From Aldrovandia affinis (lineage: Eukaryota > Chordata > Actinopteri > Notacanthiformes > Halosauridae), in assembly GCA_029706075.1 (NCBI GenBank), contig JAINUG010000168.1, positions 1,488,001 to 1,552,000 on the forward strand: a stretch of DNA of 64,000 nucleotides, read 5' to 3'. The first letter of the stretch is position 1. Each line of letters starts with the position of its first letter. The notes under the pieces were generated by a model. The model searched no databases and was not told where the DNA came from. It saw only the letters and a program-made list of their open reading frames with translations. Shown here one piece after another: positions 55,231-64,000 of the stretch. The translations under genes were made by a program, and so were the position numbers.

Positions 55231-56339
55231 AAAATCAGAAAACAAAATAAATTATGTAAAAGTATACACTTATAAGCATGGACCACACTGCCATTTGCAT
55301 TTATACTACAGATCAGTCAGAACCCCCCTCCCCATTGGACAACTTTGCGATGCCCAGGTTCCCAATCACCCACAGCTACACCGCAACAGCACACTGCTAC
55401 ACTCCACACACAACTCCAAGACTGACCGATAGTTAGGTGATGAACAATACCCCCAACCAGCGGACCAGATCAGAACCGGTAGCTAGCTAGCGCGGGATCT
55501 GGGATAGGCAGGCAGCTCTCACAGCGGTGCTGCCTGGGAGGGAGATCCAACAGAGGGTGGGAGAGATCCGGCAGAAAGAGAGGTATCAGGTATCAGGGGT
55601 ATTGCTGGTATCAGGAGAACCATACTGTAGTAGAGCAGGAGTGGGGCAGCCAGGTAGGGTAATGTAGCCGATAACGTTAACCATAAAGTCCATTTGATTG
55701 AAGAAATCCTGTATCAAGTCGAATGCAATAAAAAGCACAAACAGCTGCGATTGGTAGTTTAAAGGGTAACTTAATGACTGTGATGGACTAGCAAAATAAC
55801 AGAACATGTTATCTAGTCTAGGCTACTTTATTGTAGAGCGGAGCAACCGACATGTCCGACACGTTCACCAGCGTTCCCGCAACTGACAAATCCTCCATCA
55901 ATTGTAATTGTAATTGTAATGTGCACTGTATATGTATGACTTCCCCATGTATGCTGTTTTTTTTGTCACAGTCAACCTTGATTAATTAACATTGAAAATA
56001 CAGTATGTGTTTAAATATAATTCAAAACCTTTTTGACAATTTGCCAAACTATTCAAGACTTCCAAGATCAAATGTTAGTCTCCAGTTAACATTCTGTAGG
56101 GCCATAATTGTCCATTGAGTAGGCTATTTTGCTTATTAATTTAATGAGCCACAATCCATACCAAAGAATATCAATTTTGAGCTATGATAACTCACTGATA
56201 AAAAGAACTCCAGTCTCAGGTTTAGAATAACTAATTTATTATAGGCTACTTTGATGCATGAGCGCACTCCAGGAAATTCTAGTGAACACTGGCCAAAGAT
56301 AATTATATATCAACTTTTTGAATAAGAATGCATAAAACT
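55231..56339. other. Intronic or LINE 5' sequence, no gene seen
   Basis: GC-rich part 55320-55600 (ggtagctagctagcgcggga, gggagggagatccaacagag) may be the 5' UTR of the - strand L2 element continued beyond the SINE. The remainder is AT-rich. Confidence 0.35.
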
Positions 56340-56736
56340 TTAGGCAACCAGAGTCAACCCCCCACCCCTGCCATGTGTTAGCTGGATGCCGCTGGCCCGG
56401 ACCCGAGCTGCTGGTTCCATCCCCCGCCCTGCCCTGGTATCTGGAGGGATGAGGTCCACCCCACCCCTACACTTAGAATGCCCTTCCGGTGGTCTGTTAA
56501 GCCTCATGAGCCTCAAGGACTATTTGTTTTGTTTTTCTCTGTAACCCACAATTTTCCAGGAATTCATTTCGACCGCCTTTTAAGGGAATCATTTTCCAGT
56601 CTCCCACATTGGTTCCAATGGTTTTCTGTTTTTTTTATTCCCTCTGGAAAATGCCAATTGTGAAGCGCTGTGTGACAACTTGTTTGTAAATGGCGCTATA
56701 CAAAAATAAAGATTGATTGATTGATTGATTTATTTA
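56340..56736 (+). mobile_element. L2-like LINE 3' UTR fragment
   Basis: It ends agcgctgtgtgacaacttgt, ttgtaaatggcgctatacaa, aaataaagattgattgattg: the mirror form of the repeat at 14262-14450. No coding part is attached, so the copy is strongly 5'-truncated. Confidence 0.65.
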
Positions 56737-56739
56737 TTG

Positions 56740-57827
<1,088 letters not shown>

Positions 57828-57839
57828 CGCATATATTGT

Positions 57840-58555
57840 CCCTCGGTGTGATTGGAAGAGAACTCGCACTCGGGCAGTGGAGAGTGTTTCTGGACAACGG
57901 CCCGAGAACTCTCACTGAAAGAGTGGAGAGTGTCTCGGGGATGGTTGCCAGAGAACTCTCACTGTGAGGAGTGGCGAGGGTCTCTGTGTGTTTGGGTTAA
58001 AAAGAGAGCTCGGACTGAAAAGTTTGAGTGTCTCTGTGTGCATGGGCTTGGGAAGCACTTGAAAAGTCACTGGATATGTGTGTGCCTGGGGAGGTTCTAG
58101 GGGAACTCCGGTCTGAGGAGGCGCGGTGTCTTGTTGAGATGTATGTTGGGACAGTGCGTAGAGTTCTACCCTGTCCCGTAAGTGTTGATGTGTGTTAAAT
58201 GTGGATGTATGAAGGCAGTGTGGAAAGCCGCTGATTGTCTCTGTTTGTTGTGTGTTCCCCGGAAGGGGATTTCCCCCTCGGAGGAGGCGGGGCTTTCATT
58301 TATTGTTTGTTTATTTTAGTTCCTTATTTTAGTTCATTGTTTTTGCCCGAAAGCTTTGCGGCAAGTAGAGTGAAGACTTTGTGTTTGTGTTTGTTTTATT
58401 TTAACCTGCTCTCCCACTGTCTCTCTCCTATGTCTGGGGGGAGAGACAGAAAAAAATAAAGATCCGGTCCATAGACCGGCAAACCCCACTCCTCTGCCAG
58501 TTCTTACCATCAGCTGCTCTGGTCCAGTCCAGGGATTGTCACGTGGCGTGTGACA
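57840..58555 (+). mobile_element. LTR-like repeat family B, copy 2
   Basis: Homologous to 16350-17005 over its full length, ending at the same gtcacgtggcgtgtgaca. It keeps a ~65-bp segment (agtgtggaaagccgctgatt, gtctctgtttgttgtgtgtt, ccccggaaggggatttcccc) missing from copy 1, and an aataaag signal near 58456. The left end merges with the GT microsatellite, so the boundary is unclear. Confidence 0.6.
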
Positions 58556-59566
58556 ACAATATTTTGTGGATGTTCTGTATTTCACCTAAATCTGAGGCAA
58601 ACAGACCAATCAAGCACTATTTTAAATGCAACATGTATTCAGCACTTCATTTTCAAGTATTTAAGCATTGCAAGCAGGGAACGGTCACATTTTGTGTAAA
58701 ATGTGTTTGTATGCATTTATGTATGTATTGTAAGAAGGAAAAGGACGTCTCATGGAAGAAAATGATCTTTATTCCAAAAATGGGAGCTTCAACTTCATAG
58801 CGGCAGCAACAGAGACAGTAGCATACAGGGACCGTACTCAGGATTCAGCATAGTCAATCTGAACCCTGTTTCTGTGTAAGCAGTCCAGTTGTATACCTTT
58901 AGTGGCCTTTGTGCAGTTACGGCAGTTTAGAAAGATGCAATAGGTGTTGACCATAGTTGATGGCGGAGGCATCTGGGCATTGTACTATAAAGACCGTATA
59001 CCATTGATGATCGTCTGGGCATCGGCCTTATTATAATGAACAAGCCAAGGGTGAATGTTTGAGACGTTGAGCGAATTAGGGGAGACTTAACTTCCAGAGC
59101 CCTTAACCAAACCATCTTACAGTATGTATGTATGCACACTGGTTTTTGCTAAGTGAAATATTTCTAAGTTCCAATACAATAAAATGGAGCACATAATTGG
59201 ATGCTATATCATGTGTAAATACCCTGAGCATATATACCGCCAGCGCAACAGAATTGCAGGTGGCGATTAGGGGGCATAGGGAGGGACCTATTTGCAACAG
59301 AGCATCATAAGTACATCAAGGAAACGTAACGGTTAATATTATTAATATATTATGTCACTTACATAGCCTGGTAAACTCAAAAAGTAATGCAGCGATAAAC
59401 AAATTTGAGTAATGCAAATTATAGTAATATTTGTAAATGTAAATTTAATGAGAGATTTGTTAGATGAATATTCATTTTCTAGTATGCTATTTCCTTTACG
59501 GATATATTCCTTGGTTCTGGCTCCTCTGGTGGTCCCAGGCTAATCCATTAATTTCATGGTGATATG
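58556..59566. other. Intronic sequence, no gene seen
   Basis: No motif, inverted ends or pol III boxes recognised. Confidence 0.35.
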
Positions 59567-59574
59567 GATCTAAG

Positions 59575-59708
59575 AATGGAAGAGGATAATGACTATGAAG
59601 CAGAAGAAGATAATTCCCAAGTGTACACACGTTTAAATGTGCCTGCTTCTGCTGTTTTTGAGAATCTAGCAGCACCAGCCAGTGATGTGTCGGAATCTGT
59701 AAAACAAG
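59575..59708 (+). CDS. Candidate exon, acidic (possible CFAP20DC)
   Basis: The frame reads MEEDNDYEAEEDNSQVYTRL, then NVPASAVFENLAAPASDVSE and SVKQ before a gtgaac donor-like site. The acidic, low-complexity character suits the disordered C-terminal part of CFAP20DC, and position and strand fit. The acceptor (ggatctaag) has a poor polypyrimidine tract. The spacer to the next candidate exon is only 39 nt, too short for a normal vertebrate intron. Either that intron is exceptionally short, the splice choice is wrong, or a base is missing. Confidence 0.4.
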
Positions 59709-59747
59709 TGAACCCTCATACAATGGTTGGATTCTGTTTTTCTACAG

Positions 59748-59919
59748 GTAGTTCTTGTTTCTGGTACCAAAGCAGGTCAGACCTCTGGCCCAGCAAGTCA
59801 GAACAGTGGAGATTCGACAGACAAGCAAAGTCATCTGCGTGAGGTGGTCCCTGTTGCTGGGCATGACCACACACTTCAGTGCTGCCAGGACAGTGGGCAT
59901 GCATTAGAGGGGCTGGCAG
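59748..59919 (+). CDS. Candidate exon (possible CFAP20DC 3' half)
   Basis: A strong acceptor (ggattctgtttttctacag|GTA) and a good donor (CTGGCAG|gtaaag) enclose a 172-nt open frame: VVLVSGTKAGQTSGPASQNS, GDSTDKQSHLREVVPVAGHD, HTLQCCQDSGHALEGLA plus one base. It is Ser/Gly/Gln-rich and probably disordered. No transposon motif is seen. Assignment to CFAP20DC rests on strand, position and composition only. Confidence 0.5.
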
Positions 59920-60105
59920 GTAAAGAGTATAATTTGTGCATGTACTATATCAATATTTTATGCCATTAAGTGAACCATATTAGATGGAAGCTGGAAACGC
60001 AGAAAGGGGACAATAAAGAAGAAGACCATAGTTTACTTGACTTGTCAAAACTTAAATTCAATTCAATTCAGAGAACTGTCACAAAGACACTTTACAGAGT
60101 ACATA

Positions 60106-61696
60106 TACTACCGGTCAGAAGTTTTAGAACACCTCAATTTTTCAGTTTTTATAGAAATGTACAGTTTAATGTTTCAATGTACTCTGAAATTAAAGCATAG
60201 AACAAATAAACTATTTGAGATAAAAAATAAATAATGGAATCATTTTGTTTAACAAAATGTTATCTTAATTTTTGACTCATCAAAGTAGCCACCTTTTGCA
60301 GATATAACAGCCAAACACACTCGTGGCATTCTTTCTAGAATGGAAATCAAATATTGTTTGGAAAGTTCTTCCCAACACTGTTGCAGAAGTTCCCACAAAT
60401 GTGTTGCACTTGTAGGTTGCTTTGCTTTCACCCTTCTGTCCAGTTCATCCCAAACCAGCTTGATGGGGTTTAAGTCTAGAGACTGTGCTAGCCATTCCAT
60501 GATTTGAAGCCTACCGTCTTGTTCTTTCCTTCTAAGGTAGTTCTGTCATAGCCTGGAGGTATGTGTTGGGTCATTATCTTGCTGTAGGATGAACCCCTGA
60601 CCAACTAGGCGTAGACCAGAGGGTATTGCATGGCGCTGCAAAATGCTGTGGTAGCGTTTTTGGTTCAGGGTGCCAATCACTCTGTGCAAGTCACCGACTC
60701 TGGATCCAGCAAAAGAGCACCAGACCATTACGCTTCCGCCTCCATGTTTGACAGCTGGTGTCACACACGGAGGAACCATCCTTTCGCCTGCTCGACGGCG
60801 TACAAAAGCCGTGCATGACGATTCATCGGTCCATAAGACCTTCTTCCAGTCTTCAGTAGTCCACTGGTGGTGCTTCATGGCCCAGGCAAGCCTCTTTTTC
60901 TTATTTTGCCATCTTAGCAATGGCTTTCTTACTGCCACTCAACCTGTCAAACCTGCAGCTCAAAGTCTTCTCTTCACAGTTGAAACTGAGACTTCCTTAC
61001 TTTTACCAGTTTTAAGCTGTGCTTGAAGCTGTTGTCCTTTGAGCCTCCTATCATGCAAGCTGTTGACTCTCAAAAACTTGTCTTCTGATTTTGTTCTGTT
61101 TTTGGGTCTGCCAGACCTCTTCTTGTCAGAGTTTCCAAGTGCCTTTTGACGGTGTAGGAAACTGTACTCACTGACACCTTGGCCTTCTTTGCAATTTCTC
61201 TAAAGGAAAGGCCTACACTTTTAAGGGTTATAATAGTCTGTCTGTCTTCCTTTGTTAATTGCCTTTTTCTCGCCATTATGATAGCAATATACTACTTCCT
61301 GCAGTGCAATATGGTCCAAATAATGCTTCAGAGGGTGTAGTAACACAGTCTGTTCCAACACTGCTTTTATACAGACAGGGGTTTGTAAGTAATCAACAAA
61401 ATTTGGGACACCTGTAGGAATTGTTTGCATCAACTTTCAAGGCTTAATTAGCTTCCATTGCTGCAGAACAGCTGTAAATTGTTAACCCAATATTTGTTCC
61501 CTGAAAAGGGCCTTTTTTTAATAACTCTGAAATGTACATTATTTTTCAGTTTTTGGGAACCTAAACTTTTTTCTTAACCGCAGTTCACTGCTTACATTTG
61601 TACCATTTCAGGTTATTCACTGGACCTGAACTGCTTACATTTCTGTAAAAACTGGAAAAATGGGGGTGTTCTAAAACTTTTGAGCGGTAGTGTATA
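60106..61696 (-). mobile_element. Tc1-like transposon, decayed
   Basis: The ends are inverted next to TA: ctaccggtcagaagttttag, aacacctc at the left and gtgttctaaaacttttgagc, ggtagtg at the right. The - strand transposase occupies 60249-61276 in pieces. Insertion split the repeat at 60040-62385. Confidence 0.92.
60249..61276 (-). pseudogene. Tc1 transposase with lost catalytic Glu
   Basis: The N-terminal frame 61070-61276 begins MARKRQLTKEDRQTIITLKS and has the first HTH (SFREIAKKAKVSVSTVSYTV). After stops, 60546-60938 has VLWTDESSC (first Asp), AVKHGGGSVMVWCSFAG and LQQDNDPTHTS (second Asp). 60249-60500 carries the third site as DLNPIKLVWDELDRRVKAKQ, where the invariant Glu of NPIE is Lys (AAG for GAG). 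With at least two frameshifts and this change it cannot be active. Confidence 0.92.
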
Positions 61697-62385
61697 AAAA
61701 CAAGAAAATACCAGGCTTGAACCCCCAAAAAGCAGACAGCAAGGCAGAAACTTTCCAGTAGGTAGAGAAAAAACTCTCAGGAGGAACTTGTCTTATTGGA
61801 GGAACCCATCCTCTGCTAGCTGGCCCGGGTGTCAGTAGTGGTAACTAAATGTCCTAAGAAGGAAAGGTCTAAGGTTCAAATAATTCATCCAGGCCTCCAT
61901 CCTACATTGTGGTCTGGACAGGAACCAGGAAAGTGTTGGTGCTGGAGCAGTCTGGTCTCAGGATGATGGAAGGGGCAGCCAGGGAAGAGAACAAAAGTGG
62001 GTAGGTTAGAGTCAGTGTAATAAAATGTTAGGTATGTTAGAGAGGCCAGTGTAACATGGGACAGCCCCAGCAGTCTAAGCTATGGCACCATATCTAAAGG
62101 TTGAGCAGGAAGGGGGTGTATTAACCATGAGAGTGGACTAGCACTGACAGCATCATAACACAGCACAGAGCAGCTAATCACAGCTAATCACATGCTGTGA
62201 TTGGGTAACACCACTGTCAGCTCACCAAACAGCTCTACGGTCTCAATCCAGTCGTCCTACTCATCTTTAGCTATAGATTGACAAAAAATGTAGGTTTTTA
62301 GCCTAGATTTAAAAACATAGTGTGTCTGAAGCCTGAACATTTAGAGGAAGATTATTCCATAAAAGCTCATTAGGAACAAATTTAC

Positions 62386-62698
62386 AATGTGTAACATTAG
62401 CTTTCTTTCAATAATAAAAAATAAATTGACAGTACAACCAAAATATTACATGTATTGTATAAATCGTTGGCATCTATTTATATATGTTTTTCAAAATAAT
62501 GTTTATTTGTATTATTTTCATGTATACAATGTATTTAATTCATTCATATTTTATTATAATTACTTTACCAGGACAGTTGAAAATCTTGAAGTAGAAACAA
62601 TCTCTTTTCCTAATGCTATACTATGGAGACGTGAACATTAATCTGGATATAGCATGAGCTGAAACCCAAAATAGTGAAACCCGCACAGACACATTTAG
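62386..62698. other. Intronic sequence, no gene seen
   Basis: AT-rich. tttaccag near 62570 precedes a short open stretch (GQLKILN) that could be a microexon joining the candidates at 59919 and 62699 in phase, but support is minimal. Confidence 0.3.
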
Positions 62699-62765
62699 CA
62701 TGAAAAGGCAAGAGTTTTTAGGACTGCCAGACCAATCAGAGGCATCCCATGTTGCCAATCACTCT
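62699..62765 (+). CDS. Weak candidate exon
   Basis: An acceptor-like acatttag|C and a consensus donor TCT|gtgagt enclose MKRQEFLGLPDQSEASHVAN, HS in an open frame. The polypyrimidine tract is weak and its phase does not match the next candidate directly. Not recognised. Confidence 0.3.
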
Positions 62766-62929
62766 GTGAGTATGAATTTTCATTGGTTACAATCTTTTAC
62801 TTCCACCACCATAGAGAGGTATGGCATATTAAACAGAATTTATTGAGATAAGGAAAGGGATATATACTGTAAGGTAAGGAACAACATATACATTTTATAT
62901 TTTTGGTAAAGTTACTTTCTAAGTTTTAG

Positions 62930-63069
62930 GTCTGTTAATGAATGGATTGATACAGAGAGCAACTGGAGCCTGCAGCCACACCCCCCACCAGGCAAATTGT
63001 TCACGGAGAGGGCAGAAACGAGGAAGCTACGAGTCTACAATGCAGAGCGAGAAAATCAAGTCCTCATAG
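62930..63069 (+). CDS. Candidate exon (possible CFAP20DC 3' half)
   Basis: The acceptor is ttactttctaagttttag|G and the donor CTCATAG|gtgagg. The 140-nt exon reads SVNEWIDTESNWSLQPHPPP, GKLFTERAETRKLRVYNAER, ENQVLIG. The two other frames contain stops. A later acceptor (tacagag, 62957) would shorten it while keeping the frame. No transposon motif is present, so a host exon is likely. Membership in CFAP20DC is inferred from strand and position. Confidence 0.5.
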
Positions 63070-63550
63070 GTGAGGTGTGGGGACTTCAGGGTGTGGGCAG
63101 TAACTTTCTCCAGGGCCAAATTAAGCATTTGTCTCTGCATTTAAGCAATAAGTACAAGAGTTTGTAAAGCCTTTTCAAAAGCCCAAAATGTATGTATAAA
63201 ATATTTACTGCATTCTTTTTTTTCCTGGTGGAAAATCTTACTCCTTCTTTCATTACTTTGCACCTTACAGATACAGTACTCTATGGCTGAAGTTAATGCA
63301 TGATCTTTTCTGTGCACTGTACTGTAGCTAGCTAGTAAGCTGATTCGATTAGTTAGTTAAGAGTAAGTAGCTATAGCTAAATGTAGCAAGAAAAAAATAC
63401 AGCTAAAAAATAAAAATAACATGAAATTACATTGCTAGCTAGCATGCTAAATCGATTTGCTAGCTATGTAAAATAAACTATTTTATATACAATTAGTTTG
63501 CTTATCTGTTAGATTGCTTAAATACTTGATCATACAATGGTAGTGCTCAT
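63070..63550. other. Intronic sequence with TAGC runs
   Basis: ctagctag-type tetramer clusters lie at 63325-63470. No gene seen. Confidence 0.35.
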
Positions 63551-63935
63551 ACAGGATCTCCACAAAACTGGCCTGGCAATGTTGGGTTTGCACGAGATGT
63601 ATGCTCTGTATTTTGACTGAAAAGTTCCAATTTTGTCTAATCTGACCATAAACTTAATTAAAATGCTTTCCTGCTAACTCCATATAGGATTTGAGATGGG
63701 TTTTCAGTTATGGCTTCCTTCTTGCGACTGCCATTCAGGGAAGTTTTGTGGACTGAGCAGAATATTGTTAGTTCATTGACATTTTGAACTCTGTAACTTG
63801 TTCGACGTTGCTGTTATCATGACAATAACGAGTTTCCTTGCCTGGCTCCTCAGTTTTTAGGGACAGCCTGATCTAGGCAGCATCCATGTTCAATAAGTGA
63901 ACTAAAGGTTTTGGAAGCTTGTTGTTTTATTTAAT
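63551..63935 (-). mobile_element. Probable decayed Tc1-like fragment
   Basis: tgaaaagttccaattttgtc, taatctgaccataaact and the following cctgctaactcc, tggcttccttcttgcgactg resemble the - strand of a Tc1-type transposase around its first catalytic Asp and the region after it. No inverted ends are seen. Low confidence. Confidence 0.35.
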
Positions 63936-64000
63936 GTAGAGCTTTGCTGATTGGCTCTATATGGGAATTGGAAAATCACCAATGACAGACTGAACAAATG

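Larger units (their letters stand above)
60040..62385 (+). repeat. L2-like tail repeat split by Tc1 element
   Basis: The left part (aaattcaattcaattcagag, aactgtcacaaagacacttt, acagag, to 60105) continues after the Tc1 element at 61695 with accaggcttgaaccccc, gaacccatcctctgctagct, ggcccgggtgtcag, and runs to about 62385 (tctgaagcctgaacatttag). It is a frequent fish repeat of LINE-tail type. Rejoining the halves gives one element. Confidence 0.6.

Overview
The window is from a vertebrate nuclear genome, and the repeats point to a teleost-like ray-finned fish. It has no operon-like gene density. It carries abundant Tc1/mariner elements, a sushi-type chromodomain Gypsy element, L2, CR1 and L1 LINEs, tRNA-derived and 5S-derived SINEs, hAT and piggyBac non-autonomous elements, and long GA and GT microsatellites. 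Species cannot be fixed from this sequence.

The one host gene I recognise lies on the + strand. Four exons (3786-3900, 9385-9541, 11331-11480, 44325-44461) splice with matching phases into a continuous reading frame that reads as CFAP20DC (formerly C3orf67), a protein with a CFAP20-type domain linked to cilia. The 5' exons lie upstream of the window. Further candidate exons at 59575-59708, 59748-59919, 62699-62765 and 62930-63069 probably belong to the 3' half of the same gene, but I cannot prove this. The rest of the window is intron filled with transposable elements. The intron between the third and fourth recognised exons is 32.8 kb.

Layout. 1-2.2 kb: decayed hAT/ZNF862-like gene. 2.5-11 kb: exons a and b with a SINE, a 151-bp duplication, hAT, Tc1-like and other non-autonomous elements. 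11.3 kb: exon c. 12.8-17.4 kb: CR1 fragment, solo LTR, a foldback repeat cluster, an LTR-like repeat and a 5S-derived SINE. 17.7-21.9 kb: remains of a Maverick/Polinton on the - strand (integrase and two virion-type protein fragments), split by piggyBac and CR1 insertions. 21.9-26.5 kb: LINE on the - strand with a solo LTR and an L2 fragment nested inside. 26.9-35.2 kb: L1-type LINE on the + strand, split by an almost intact Tc1 transposon and by a hAT element. 35.5-38.6 kb: L2 LINE with a nested solo LTR. 39-43.8 kb: foldback element, hAT arms, and a mariner-like element holding another solo LTR. 44.3 kb: exon d. 44.6-50.9 kb: complete Gypsy chromovirus on the - strand with near-identical LTRs and a 5-bp target duplication. 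51.8-54.9 kb: L2 LINE, followed by a tRNA-derived SINE. 56-58.6 kb: LINE tail, GT microsatellite, second LTR-like copy. 59.5-63.1 kb: candidate exons around a second Tc1 element with a lost catalytic residue.

Many insertions have exact target-site duplications, so the nesting order can be read directly. No new defence or metabolic system is visible. The most notable contents are the CFAP20DC gene model, the Polinton remnant, the young Gypsy element 114 bp from an exon, and a Tc1 transposase apparently one base away from an open frame.
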